DNA from: Lithodes maja
Taxonomy: Eukaryota; Arthropoda; Malacostraca; Decapoda; Lithodidae
Assembly (NCBI GenBank): GCA_037953745.1
Contig: JBAKBP010012252.1
Location: forward strand, 1-64,000
DNA length: 64,000 nucleotides
Reading direction: 5' to 3'
A program made the translations under genes and the position numbers. Shown one piece after another: positions 1-15,000 of the stretch. The first letter of the stretch is position 1, and every line of letters starts with the position of its first letter. A model generated the notes under the pieces. It saw only the letters and a program-made list of their open reading frames with translations. It was not told where the DNA came from and made no database searches.

Positions 1-3000
1 GTATTAAGATAGCCCAGTTATAGAGGCTCTAAATCCCGTTTTGTGTCTCCACCATACAAGACCAAATCACTTTAGTGTCCAATCTCAGAAAATAGTTTTT
101 GAGAAATTATTATTTTGTCAATTCAATGTTAATTATCTTAGTTTTTAGGGTGATTTTAGCTGTATTATATGTCTACCTCTCATGTATTAAGATAGCCCAG
201 TTATAGAGGCTCTAAATCCCGTTTTGTGTCTCCACCATACAAGACCAAATCACTTTAGTGTCCAATCTCAGAAAATAGTTTTTGAGAAATTATTATTTTG
301 TCAATTCAATGTTAATTATCTTAGTTTTTAGGGTGATTTTAGCTGTATTATATGTCTACCTCTCATGTATTAAGATAGCCCAGTTATAGAGGCTCTAAAT
401 CCCGTTTTGTGTCTCCACCATACAAGACCAAATCACTTTAGTGTCCAATCTCAGAAAATAGTTTTTGAGAAATTATTATTTTGTCAATTCAATGTTAATT
501 ATCTTAGTTTTTAGGGTGATTTTAGCTGTATTATATGTCTACCTCTCATGTATTAAGATAGCCCAGTTATAGAGGCTCTAAATCCCGTTTTGTGTCTCCA
601 CCATACAAGACCAAATCACTTTAGTGTCCAATCTCAGAAAATAGTTTATGAGAAATTATTATTTTGTCAATTCAATGTTAATTATCTTAGTTTTTAGGGT
701 GATTTTAGCTGTATTATATGTCTACCTCTCATGTATTAAGATAGCCCAGTTATAGAGGCTCTAAATCCCGTTTTGTGTCTCCACCATACAAGACCAAATC
801 ACTTTAGTGTCCAATCTCAGAAAATAGTTTTTGAGAAATTATTATTTTGTCAATTCAATGTTAATTATCTTAGTTTTTAGGGTGATTTTAGCTGTATTAT
901 ATGTCTACCTCTCATGTATTAAGATAGCCCAGTTATAGAGGCTCTAAATCCCGTTTATATTATTTTGTCAATTCAATGTTAATTATCTTAGTTTTTAGGG
1001 TGATTTTAGCTGTATTATATGTCTACCTCTCATGTATTAAGATAGCCCAGTTATAGAGGCTCTAAATCCCGTTTATATTATTTTGTCAATTCAATGTTAA
1101 TTATCTTAGTTTTTAGGGTGATTTTAGCTGTATTATATGTCTACCTCTCATGTATTAAGATAGCCCAGTTATAGAGGCTCTAAATCCCGTTTATATTATT
1201 TTGTCAATTCAATGTTAATTATCTTAGTTTTTAGGGTGATTTTAGCTGTATTATATGTCTACCTCTCATGTATTAAGATAGCCCAGTTATAGAGGCTCTA
1301 AATCCCGTTTATATTATTTTGTCAATTCAATGTTAATTATCTTAGTTTTTAGGGTGATTTTAGCTGTATTATATGTCTACCTCTCATGTATTAAGATAGC
1401 CCAGTTATAGAGGCTCTAAATCCCGTTTTGTGTCTCCACCATACAAGACCAATTCACTTTAGTGTCCAATCTCAGAAAATAGTTTTTGAGAAATTATTAT
1501 TTTGTCAATTCAATGTTAATTATCTTAGTTTTTAGGGTGATTTTAGCTGTATTATATGTCTACCTCTCATGTATTAAGATAGCCCAGTTATAGAGGCTCT
1601 AAATCCCGTTTATATTATTTTGTCAATTCAATGTTAATTATCTTAGTTTTTAGGGTGATTTTAGCTCTATTATATGTCTACCTCTCGTGTAGATAGCCCA
1701 GTTATAGAGGCTCTAAATCCCGTTTTGTGTCTCCACCATACAAGACCAATTCACTTTAGTGTCCAATCTCAGAAAATAGTTTTTGAGAAATTATTATTTT
1801 GTCAATTCAATGTTAATTATCTTAGTTTTTAGGGTGATTTTAGCTGTATTATATGTCTACCTCTCGTGTAGATAGCCCAGTTATAGAGGCTCTAAATCCC
1901 GTTTATATTATTTTGTCAATTCAATGTTAATTATCTTAGTTTTTAGGGTGATTTTAGCTCTATTATATGTCTACCTCTCGTGTAGATAGCCCAGTTATAG
2001 AGGCTCTAAATCCCGTTTTGTGTCTCCACCATACAAGACCAATTCACTGTAGTGTCCAATCTCAGAAAATAGTTTTTGAGAAATTATTATTTTGTCAATT
2101 CAATGTTAATTATCTTAGTTTTTAGGGTGATTTTAGCTGTATTATATGTCTACCTCTCGTGTTGATAGCCCAGTTATAGAGGCTCTAAATCCCGTTTATA
2201 TTATTTTGTCAATTCAATGTTAATTATCTTAGTTTTTAGGGTGATTTTAGCTCTATTATATGTCTACCTCTCGTGTAGATAGCCCAGTTATAGAGGCTCT
2301 AAATCCCGTTTTGTGTCTCCACCATACAATACCAATTCACTTTAGTGTCCAATCTCAGAAAATAGTTTTTGAGAAATTATTATTTTGTCAATTCAATGTT
2401 AATTATCTTAGTTTTTAGGGTGATTTTAGCTGTGTTATATGTCTACCTCTCGTGTAGATAGCCCAGTTATAGAGGCTCTAAATCCCGTTTATATTATTTT
2501 GTCAATTCAATGTTAATTATCTTAGTTTTTAGGGTGATTTTAGCTCTATTATATGTCTACCTCTCGTGTAGATAGCCCAGTTATAGAGGCTCTAAATCCC
2601 GTTTTGTGTCTCCACCATACAAGACCAATTCACTTTAGTGTCCAATCTCAGAAAATAGTTTTTGAGAAATTATTATTTTGTCAATTCAATGTTAATTATC
2701 TTAGTTTTTAGGGTGATTTTAGCTGTATTATATGTCTACCTCTCGTGTAGATAGCCCAGTTATAGAGGCTCTAAATCCCGTTTATATTATTTTGTCAATT
2801 CAATGTTAATTATCTTAGTTTTTAGGGTGATTTTAGCTGTATTATATGTCTACCTCTCGTGTAGATAGCCCAGTTATAGAGGCTCTAAATCCCGTTTTGT
2901 GTCTCCACCATACAAGACCAAATCACTTTAGTGTCCAATCTCAGAAAATAGTTTTTGAGAAATTATTATTTTGTCAATTCAATGTTAATTATCTTAGTTT

Positions 3001-6000
3001 TTAGGGTGATTTTAGCTGTATTATATGTCTACCTCTCATGTATTAAGATAGCCCAGTTATAGAGGCTCTAAATCCCGTTTTGTGTCTCCACCATACAAGA
3101 CCAAATCACTTTAGTGTCCAATCTCAGAAAATAGTTTTTGAGAAATTATTATTTTGTCAATTCAATGTTAATTATCTTAGTTTTTAGGGTGATTTTAGCT
3201 GTATTATATGTCTACCTCTCATGTATTAAGATAGCCCAGTTATAGAGGCTCTAAATCCCGTTTTGTGTCTCCACCATACAAGACCAAATCACTTTAGTGT
3301 CCAATCTCAGAAAATAGTTTTTGAGAAATTATTATTTTGTCAATTCAATGTTAATTATCTTAGTTTTTAGGGTGATTTTAGCTGTATTATATGTCTACCT
3401 CTCATGTATTAAGATAGCCCAGTTATAGAGGCTCTAAATCCCGTTTTGTGTCTCCACCATACAAGACCAAATCACTTTAGTGTCCAATCTCAGAAAATAG
3501 TTTTTGAGAAATTATTATTTTGTCAATTCAATGTTAATTATCTTAGTTTTTAGGGTGATTTTAGCTGTATTATATGTCTACCTCTCGTGTAGAGATAGCC
3601 CAGTTGTAGAGGCTCTAAATCCCGTTTTGTGTCTCCACCATACAAGACCAAATCACTTTAGTGTCCAATCTCAGAAAATAGTTTTTGAGAAATTAATATT
3701 TTGTCAATTCAATGTTAATTATCTTAGTTTTTAGGGTGATTTTAGCTGTATTATATGTCTACCTCTCGTGTAGATAGCCCAGTTATAGAGGCTCTAAATC
3801 CCGTTTTGTGTCTCCACCATACAAGACCAAATCACTTTAGTGTCCAATCTCAGAAAATAGTTTTTGAGAAATTAATATTTTGTCAATTCAATGTTAATTA
3901 TCTTAGTTTTTAGGGTGATTTTAGCTGTATTATAATTATGTCTACCTCTCGTGTAGATAGCCCAGTTATAGAGGCTCTTAATCCCGTTTTGTGTCTCCAC
4001 CATACAAGACCAAATCACTTTAGTGTCCAATCTCAGAAAATAGTTTTTGAGAAATTATTATTTTGTCAATTCAATGTTAATTATCTTAGTTTTTAGGGTG
4101 ATTTTAGCTGTATTATATGTCTACCTCTCGTGTAGATAGCCCAGTTATAGAGGCTCTAAATCCCGTTTTGTGTCTCCACCATACAAGACCAAATCACTTT
4201 AGTGTCCAATCTCAGAAAATAGTTTTGAGAAATTATTATTTTGTCAATTCAATGTTAATTATCTTAGTTTTTAGGGTGATTTTAGCTGTATTATATGTCT
4301 ACCTCTCGTGTAGATAGCCCAGTTATAGAGGCTCTAAATCCCGTTTTGTGTCTCCACCATACAAGACCAAATCACTTTAGTGTCCAATCTCAGAAAATAG
4401 TTTTTGAGAAATTATTATTTTGTCAATTCAATGTTAATTATCTTAGTTTTTAGGGTGATTTTAGCTGCATTATATGTCTACCTCTCGTGTAGATAGCCCA
4501 GTTATAGAGGCTCTAAATCCCGTTTTGTGTCTCCACCATACAAGACCAAATCACTTTAGTGTCCAATCTCAGAAATAGTTTTGAGAAATTATTATTTTGT
4601 CAATTCAATGTTAATTATCTAGTTTTTAGGGTGATTTTAGCTGTATTATATGTCTACCTCTCATGTATTAAGATAGCCCAGTTATAGAGGCTCTAAATCC
4701 CGTTTTGTGTCTCCACCATACAAGACCAAATCACTTTAGTGTCCAATCTCAGAAAATAGTTTTTGAGAAATTATTATTTTGTCAATTCAATGTTAATTAT
4801 CTTAGTTTTTAGGGTGATTTTAGCTGTATTATATGTCTACCTCTCATGTATTAAGATAGCCCAGTTATAGAGGCTCTAAATCCCGTTTTGTGTCTCCACC
4901 ATACAAGACCAAATCACTTTAGTGTCCAATCTCAGAAAATAGTTTTTGAGAAATTATTATTTTGTCAATTCAATGTTAATTATCTTAGTTTTTAGGGTGA
5001 TTTTAGCTGTATTATATGTCTACCTCTCATGTATTAAGATAGCCCAGTTATAGAGGCTCTAAATCCCGTTTTGTGTCTCCACCATACTACAAGACCAAAT
5101 CACTTTAGTGTCCAATCTCAGAAAATAGTTTTTGAGAAATTATTATTTTGTCAATTCAATGTTAATTATCTTAGTTTTTAGGGTGATTTTAGCTGTATTA
5201 TATGTCTACCTCTCGTGTAGATAGCCCAGTTATAGAGGCTCTAAATCCCGTTTTGTGTCTCCACCATACAAGACCAAATCACTTTAGTGTCCAATCTCAG
5301 AAAATAGTTTTTGAGAAATTATTATTTTGTCAATTCAATGTTAATTATCTTAGTTTTTAGGGTGATTTTAGCTGTATTATATGTCTACCTCTCGTGTAGA
5401 TAGCCCAGTTATAGAGGCTCTAAATCCCGTTTTGTGTCTCCACCATACAAGAGCAAATCACTTTAGTGTCCAATCTCAGAAAATAGTTTTTGAGAAATTA
5501 TTATTTTGTCAATTCAATGTTAATTATCTTAGTTTTTAGGGTGATTTTAGCTGTATTATATGTCTACCTCTCGTGTAGATAGCCCAGTTATAGAGGCTCT
5601 AAATCCCGTTTTGTGTCTCCACCATACAAGACCAAATCACTTTAGTGTCCAATCTCAGAAAATAGTTTTTGAGAAATTATTATTTTATCAATTCAATGTT
5701 AATTATCTTAGTTTTTAGGGTGATTTTAGCTCTATTATATGTCTACCTCTCGTGTAGATAGCCCAGTTATAGAGGCTCTAAATCCCGTTTTGTGTCTCCA
5801 CCATACAAGACCAAATCACTTTAGTGTCCAATCTCAGAAAATAGTTTTTGAGAAATTATTATTTTGTCAATTCAATGTTAATTATCTTAGTTTTTAGGGT
5901 GATTTTAGCTGTATTATATGTCTACCTCTCGTGTAGATAGCCCAGTTATAGAGGCTCTAAATCCCGTTTTGTGTCTCCACCATACAAGACCAAATCACTT

Positions 6001-9000
6001 TAGTGTCCAATCTCAGAAAATAGTTTTTGAGAAATTATTATTTTGTCAATTCAATGTTAATTATCTTAGTTTTTAGGGTGATTTTAGCTGTATTATATGT
6101 CTACCTCTCGTGTAGATAGCCCAGTTATAGAGGCTCTAAATCCCGTTTTGTGTCTCCACCATACAAGACCAAATCACTTTAGTGTCCAATCTCAGAAAAT
6201 AGTTTTTGAGAAATTATTATTTTGTCAATTCAATGTTAATTATCTTAGTTTTTAGGGTGATTTTAGCTGTATTATATGTCTACCTCTCATGTATTAAGAT
6301 AGCCCAGTTATAGAGGCTCTAAATCCCGTTTTGTGTCTCCACCATACAAGACCAAATCACTTTAGTGTCCAATCTCAGAAAATAGTTTTTGAGAAATTAT
6401 TATTTTGTCAATTCAATGTTAATTATCTTAGTTTTTAGGGTGATTTTAGCTGTATTATATGTCTACCTCTCATGTATTAAGATAGCCCAGTTATAGAGGC
6501 TCTAAATCCCGTTTTGTGTCTCCACCATACAAGACCAAATCACTTTAGTGTCCAATCTCAGAAAATAGTTTTAGAGAAATTATTATTTTGTCAATTCAAT
6601 GTTAATTATCTTAGTTTTTAGGGTGATTTTAGCTGTATTATATGTCTACCTCTCATGTATTAAGATAGCCCAGTTATAGAGGCTCTAAATCCCGTTTTGT
6701 GTCTCCACCATACAAGACCAAATCACTTTAGTGTCCAATCTCAGAAAATAGTGTTTGAGAAATTATTATTTTGTCAATTCAATGTTAATTATCTTAGTTT
6801 TTAGGGTGATTTTAGCTGTATTATATGTCTACCTCTCATGTATTAAGATAGCCCAGTTATAGAGGCTCTAAATCCCGTTTTGTGTCTCCACCATACAAGA
6901 CCAAATCACTTTAGTGTCCAATCTCAGAAAATAGTTTTTGAGAAATTATTATTTTGTCAATTCAATGTTAATTATCTTAGTTTTTAGGGTGATTTTAGCT
7001 GTATTATATGTCTACCTCTCATGTATTAAGATAGCCCAGTTATAGAGGCTCTAAATCCCGTTTTGTGTCTCCACCATACAAGACCAAATCACTTTAGTGT
7101 CCAATCTCAGAAAATAGTTTTTGAGAAATTATTATTTTGTCAATTCAATGTTAATTATCTTAGTTTTTAGGGTGATTTTAGCTGTATTATATGTCTACCT
7201 CTCATGTATTAAGATAGCCCAGTTATAGAGGCTCTAAATCCCGTTTTGTGTCTCCACCATACAAGACCAAATCACTTTAGTGTCCAATCTCAGAAAATAG
7301 TTTTTGAGAAATTATTATTTTGTCAATTCAATGTTAATTATCTTAGTTTTTAGGGTGATTTTAGCTGTATTATATGTCTACCTCTCATGTATTAAGATAG
7401 CCCAGTTATAGAGGCTCTAAATCCCGTTTTGTGTCTCCACCATACAAGACCAAATCACTTTAGTGTCCAATCTCAGAAAATAGTTTTTGAGAAATTATTA
7501 TTTTGTCAATTCAATGTTAATTATCTTAGTTTTTAGGGTGATTTTAGCTGTATTATATGTCTACCTCTCATGTATTAAGATAGCCCAGTTATAGAGGCTC
7601 TAAATCCCGTTTTGTGTCTCCACCATACAAGACCAAATCACTTTAGTGTCCAATCTCAGAAAATAGTTTTTGAGAAATTATTATTTTGTCAATTCAATGT
7701 TAATTATCTTAGTTTTTAGGGTGATTTTAGCTGTATTATATGTCTACCTCTCATGTATTAAGATAGCCCAGTTATAGAGGCTCTAAATCCCGTTTATATT
7801 ATTTTGTCAATTCAATGTTAATTATCTTAGTTTTTAGGGTGATTTTAGCTGTATTATATGTCTACCTCTCATGTATTAAGATAGCCCAGTTATAGAGGCT
7901 CTAAATCCCGTTTATATTATTTTGTCAATTCAATGTTAATTATCTTAGTTTTTAGGGTGATTTTAGCTGTATTATATGTCTACCTCTCATGTATTAAGAT
8001 AGCCCAGTTATAGAGGCTCTAAATCCCGTTTATATTATTTTGTCAATTCAATGTTAATTATCTTAGTTTTTAGGGTGATTTTAGCTGTATTATATGTCTA
8101 CCTCTCATGTATTAAGATAGCCCAGTTATAGAGGCTCTAAATCCCGTTTATATTATTTTGTCAATTCAATGTTAATTATCTTAGTTTTTAGGGTGATTTT
8201 AGCTGTATTATATGTCTACCTCTCATGTATTAAGATAGCCCAGTTATAGAGGCTCTAAATCCCGTTTTGTGTCTCCACCATACAAGACCAATTCACTTTA
8301 GTGTCCAATCTCAGAAAATAGTTTTTGAGAAATTTTTATTTTGTCAGTTCAATGTTAATTATCTTAGTTTTTAGGGTGATTTTAGCTGTATTATATGTCT
8401 ACCTCTCATGTATTAAGATAGCCCAGTTATAGAGGCTCTAAATCCCGTTTATATTATTTTGTCAATTCAATGTTAATTATCTTAGTTTTTAGGGTGATTT
8501 TAGCTCTATTATATGTCTACCTCTCGTGTAGATAGCCCAGTTATAGAGGCTCTAAATCCCGTTTTGTGTCTCCACCATACAAGACCAATTCACTTTAGTG
8601 TCCAATCTCAGAAAATAGTTTTTGAGCAATTATTATTTTGTCAATTCAATGTTAATTATCTTAGTTTTTAGGGTGATTTTAGCTGTATTATATGTCTACC
8701 TCTCATGTATTAAGATAGCCCAGTTATAGAGGCTCTAAATCCCGTTTTGTGTCTCCACCATACAAGACCAAATCACTTTAGTGTCCAATCTCAGAAAATA
8801 GTTTTTGAGAAATTATTATTTTGTCAATTCAATGTTAATTATCTTAGTTTTTAGGGTGATTTTAGCTGTATTATATGTCTACCTCTCATGTATTAAGATA
8901 GCCCAGTTATAGAGGCTCTAAATCCCGTTTTGTGTCTCCACCATACAAGACCAAATCACTTTAGTGTCCAATCTCAGAAAATAGTTTTTGAGAAATTATT

Positions 9001-12000
9001 ATTTTGTCAATTCAATGTTAATTATCTTAGTTTTTAGGGTGATTTTAGCTGTATTATATGTCTACCTCTCATGTATTAAGATAGCCCAGTTATAGAGGCT
9101 CTAAATCCCGTTTTGTGTCTCCACCATACAAGACCAAATCACTTTAGTGTCCAATCTCAGAAAATAGTTTTTGAGAAATTATTATTTTGTCAATTCAATG
9201 TTAATTATCTTAGTTTTTAGGGTGATTTTAGCTGTATTATATGTCTACCTCTCATGTATTAAGATAGCCCAGTTATAGAGGCTCTAAATCCCGTTTTGTG
9301 TCTCCACCATACAAGACCAAATCACTTTAGTGTCCAATCTCAGAAAATAGTTTTTGAGAAATTATTATTTTGTCAATTCAATGTTAATTATCTTAGTTTT
9401 TAGGGTGATTTTAGCTGTATTATATGTCTACCTCTCATGTATTAAGATAGCCCAGTTATAGAGGCTCTAAATCCCGTTTTGTGTCTCCACCATACAAGAC
9501 CAAATCACTTTAGTGTCCAATCTCAGAAAATAGTTTATGAGAAATTATTATTTTGTCAATTCAATGTTAATTATCTTAGTTTTTAGGGTGATTTTAGCTG
9601 TATTATATGTCTACCTCTCATGTATTAAGATAGCCCAGTTATAGAGGCTCTAAATCCCGTTTTGTGTCTCCACCATACAAGACCAAATCACTTTAGTGTC
9701 CAATCTCAGAAAATAGTTTTTGAGAAATTATTATTTTGTCAATTCAATGTTAATTATCTTAGTTTTTAGGGTGATTTTAGCTGTATTATATGTCTACCTC
9801 TCATGTATTAAGATAGCCCAGTTATAGAGGCTCTAAATCCCGTTTATATTATTTTGTCAATTCAATGTTAATTATCTTAGTTTTTAGGGTGATTTTAGCT
9901 GTATTATATGTCTACCTCTCATGTATTAAGATAGCCCAGTTATAGAGGCTCTAAATCCCGTTTATATTATTTTGTCAATTCAATGTTAATTATCTTAGTT
10001 TTTAGGGTGATTTTAGCTGTATTATATGTCTACCTCTCATGTATTAAGATAGCCCAGTTATAGAGGCTCTAAATCCCGTTTATATTATTTTGTCAATTCA
10101 ATGTTAATTATCTTAGTTTTTAGGGTGATTTTAGCTGTATTATATGTCTACCTCTCATGTATTAAGATAGCCCAGTTATAGAGGCTCTAAATCCCGTTTA
10201 TATTATTTTGTCAATTCAATGTTAATTATCTTAGTTTTTAGGGTGATTTTAGCTGTATTATATGTCTACCTCTCATGTATTAAGATAGCCCAGTTATAGA
10301 GGCTCTAAATCCCGTTTTGTGTCTCCACCATACAAGACCAATTCACTTTAGTGTCCAATCTCAGAAAATAGTTTTTGAGAAATTATTATTTTGTCAATTC
10401 AATGTTAATTATCTTAGTTTTTAGGGTGATTTTAGCTGTATTATATGTCTACCTCTCATGTATTAAGATAGCCCAGTTATAGAGGCTCTAAATCCCGTTT
10501 ATATTATTTTGTCAATTCAATGTTAATTATCTTAGTTTTTAGGGTGATTTTAGCTCTATTATATGTCTACCTCTCGTGTAGATAGCCCAGTTATAGAGGC
10601 TCTAAATCCCGTTTTGTGTCTCCACCATACAAGACCAATTCACTTTAGTGTCCAATCTCAGAAAATAGTTTTTGAGAAATTATTATTTTGTCAATTCAAT
10701 GTTAATTATCTTAGTTTTTAGGGTGATTTTAGCTGTATTATATGTCTACCTCTCGTGTAGATAGCCCAGTTATAGAGGCTCTAAATCCCGTTTATATTAT
10801 TTTGTCAATTCAATGTTAATTATCTTAGTTTTTAGGGTGATTTTAGCTCTATTATATGTCTACCTCTCGTGTAGATAGCCCAGTTATAGAGGCTCTAAAT
10901 CCCGTTTTGTGTCTCCACCATACAAGACCAATTCACTTTAGTGTCCAATCTCAGAAAATAGTTTTTGAGAAATTATTATTTTGTCAATTCAATGTTAATT
11001 ATCTTAGTTTTTAGGGTGATTTTAGCTGTATTATATGTCTACCTCTCGTGTAGATAGCCCAGTTATAGAGGCTCTAAATCCCGTTTATATTATTTTGTCA
11101 ATTCAATGTTAATTATCTTAGTTTTTAGGGTGATGTTAGCTCTATTATATGTCTACCTCTCGTGTAGATAGCCCAGTTATAGAGGCTCTAAATCCCGTTT
11201 TGTGTCTCCACCATACAAGACCAATTCACTTTAGTGTCCAATCTCAGAAAATAGTTTTTGAGAAATTATTATTTTGTCAATTCAATGTTAATTATCTTAG
11301 TTTTTAGGGTGATTTTAGCTGTGTTATATGTCTACCTCTCGTGTAGATAGCCCAGTTATAGAGGCTCTAAATCCCGTTTATATTATTTTGTCAATTCAAT
11401 GTTAATTATCTTAGTTTTTAGGGTGATTTTAGCTCTATTATATGTCTACCTCTCGTGTAGATAGCCCAGTTATAGAGGCTCTAAATCCCGTTTTGTGTCT
11501 CCACCATACAAGACCAATTCACTTTAGTGTCCAATCTCAGAAAATAGTTTTTGAGAAATTATTATTTTGTCAATTCAATGTTAATTATCTTAGTTTTTAG
11601 GGTGATTTTAGCTGTATTATATGTCTACCTCTCGTGTAGATAGCCCAGTTATAGAGGCTCTAAATCCCGTTTATATTATTTTGTCAATTCAATGTTAATT
11701 ATCTTAGTTTTTAGGGTGATTTTAGCTGTATTATATGTCTACCTCTCGTGTAGATAGCCCAGTTATAGAGGCTCTAAATCCCGTTTTGTGTCTCCACCAT
11801 ACAAGACCAAATCACTTTAGTGTCCAATCTCAGAAAATAGTTTTTGAGAAATTATTATTTTGTCAATTCAATGTTAATTATCTTAGTTTTTAGGGTGATT
11901 TTAGCTGTATTATATGTCTACCTCTCATGTATTAAGATAGCCCAGTTATAGAGGCTCTAAATCCCGTTTTGTGTCTCCACCATACAAGACCAAATCACTT

Positions 12001-15000
12001 TAGTGTCCAATCTCAGAAAATAGTTTTTGAGAAATTATTATTTTGTCAATTTAATGTTAATTATCTTAGTTTTTAGGGTATTTTAGCTGTATTATATGTC
12101 TACCTCTCATGTATTAAGATAGCCCAGTTATAGAGGCTCTAAATCCCGTTTTGTGTCTCCACCATACAAGACCAAATCACTTTAGTGTCCAATCTCAGAA
12201 AATAGTTTTTGAGAAATTATTATTTTGTCAATTCAATGTTAATTATCTTAGTTTTTAGGGTGATTTTAGCTGTATTATATGTCTACCTCTCATGTATTAA
12301 GATAGCCCAGTTATAGAGGCTCTAAATCCCGTTTTGTGTCTCCACCATACAAGACCAAATCACTTTAGTGTCCAATCTCAGAAAATAGTTTTTGAGAAAT
12401 TATTATTTTGTCAATTCAATGTTAATTATCTTAGTTTTTAGGGTGATTTTAGCTGTATTATATGTCTACCTCTCATGTATTAAGATAGCCCAGTTATAGA
12501 GGCTCTAAATCCCGTTTTGTGTCTCCACCATACAAGACCAAATCACTTTAGTGTCCAATCTCAGAAAATAGTTTATGAGAAATTATTATTTTGTCAATTC
12601 AATGTTAATTATCTTAGTTTTTAGGGTGATTTTAGCTGTATTATATGTCTACCTCTCATGTATTAAGATAGCCCAGTTATAGAGGCTCTAAATCCCGTTT
12701 TGTGTCTCCACCATACAAGACCAAATCACTTTAGTGTCCAATCTCAGAAAATAGTTTTTGAGAAATTATTATTTTGTCAATTCAATGTTAATTATCTTAG
12801 TTTTTAGGGTGATTTTAGCTGTATTATATGTCTACCTCTCATGTATTAAGATAGCCCAGTTATAGAGGCTCTAAATCCCGTTTATATTATTTTGTCAATT
12901 CAATGTTAATTATCTTAGTTTTTAGGGTGATTTTAGCTGTATTATATGTCTACCTCTCATGTATTAAGATAGCCCAGTTATAGAGGCTCTAAATCCCGTT
13001 TATATTATTTTGTCAATTCAATGTTAATTATCTTAGTTTTTAGGGTGATTTTAGCTGTATTATATGTCTACCTCTCATGTATTAAGATTGCCCAGTTATA
13101 GAGGCTCTAAATCCCGTTTATATTATTTTGTCAATTCAATGTTAATTATCTTAGTTTTTAGGGTGATTTTAGCTGTATTATATGTCTACCTCTCATGTAT
13201 TAAGATAGCCCAGTTATAGAGGCTCTAAATCCCGTTTATATTATTTTGTCAATTCAATGTTAATTATCTTAGTTTTTAGGGTGATTTTAGCTGTATTATA
13301 TGTCTACCTCTCATGTATTAAGATAGCCCAGTTATAGAGGCTCTAAATCCCGTTTTGTGTCTCCACCATACAAGACCAATTCACTTTAGTGTCCAATCTC
13401 AGAAAATAGTTTTTGAGAAATTATTATTTTGTCAATTCAATGTTAATTATCTTAGTTTTTAGGGTGATTTTAGCTGTATTATATGTCTACCTCTCATGTA
13501 TTAAGATAGCCCAGTTATAGAGGCTCTAAATCCCGTTTATATTATTTTGTCAATTCAATGTTAATTATCTTAGTTTTTAGGGTGATTTTAGCTCTATTAT
13601 ATGTCTACCTCTCGTGTAGATAGCCCAGTTATAGAGGCTCTAAATCCCGTTTTGTGTCTCCACCATACAAGACCAATTCACTTTAGTGTCCAATCTCAGA
13701 AAATAGTTTTTGAGAAATTATTATTTTGTCAATTCAATGTTAATTATCTTAGTTTTTAGGGTGATTTTAGCTGTATTATGTGTCTACCTCTCGTGTAGAT
13801 AGCCCAGTTATAGAGGCTCTAAATCCCGTTTATATTATTTTGTCAATTCAATGTTAATTATCTTAGTTTTTAGGGTGATTTTAGCTCTATTATATGTCTA
13901 CCTCTCGTGTAGATAGCCCAGTTATAGAGGCTCTAAATCCCGTTTTGTGTCTCCACCATACAAGACCAATTCACTTTAGTGTCCAATCTCAGAAAATAGT
14001 TTTTGAGAAATTATTATTTTGTCAATTCAATGTTAATTATCTTAGTTTTTAGGGTGATTTTAGCTGTATTATATGTCTACCTCTCGTGTAGATAGCCCAG
14101 TTATAGAGGCTCTAAATCCCGTTTATATTATTTTGTCAATTCAATGTTAATTATCTTAGTTTTTAGGGTGATTTTAGCTCTATTATATGTCTACCTCTCG
14201 TGTAGATAGCCCAGTTATAGAGGCTCTAAATCCCGTTTTGTGTCTCCACCATACAAGACCAATTCACTTTAGTGTCCAATCTCAGAAAATAGTTTTTGAG
14301 AAATTATTATTTTGTCAATTCAATGTTAATTATCTTAGTTTTTAGGGTGATTTTAGCTGTGTTATATGTCTACCTCTCGTGTAGATAGCCCAGTTATAGA
14401 GGCTCTAAATCCCGTTTATATTATTTTGTCAATTCAATGTTAATTATCTTAGTTTTTAGGGTGATTTTAGCTCTATTATATGTCTACCTCTCGTGTAGAT
14501 AGCCCAGTTATAGAGGCTCTAAATCCCGTTTTGTGTCTCCACCATACAAGACCAATTCACTTTAGTGTCCAATCTCAGAAAATAGTTTTTGAGAAATTAT
14601 TATTTTGTCAATTCAATGTTAATTATCTTAGTTTTTAGGGTGATTTTAGCTGTATTATATGTCTACCTCTCGTGTAGATAGCCCAGTTATAGAGGCTCTA
14701 AATCCCGTTTATATTATTTTGTCAATTCAATGTTAATTATCTTAGTTTTTAGGGTGATTTTAGCTGTATTATATGTCTACCTCTCGTGTAGATAGCCCAG
14801 TTATAGAGGCTCTAAATCCCGTTTTGTGTCTCCACCATACAAGACCAATTCACTTTAGTGTCCAATCTCAGAAAATAGTTTTTGAGAAATTATTATTTTG
14901 TCAATTCAATGTTAATTATCTTAGTTTTTAGGGTGATTTTAGCTATGTTATATGTCTACCTCTCGTGTAGATAGCCCAGTTATAGAGGCTCTAAATCCCG

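Noticed and set aside
3504..4317. Small ORFs of 66-76 aa inside the satellite (also at 22,874)
   Set aside because: They exist only where a base change removes a stop in the repeat, are not conserved between units and read through repeat junctions.
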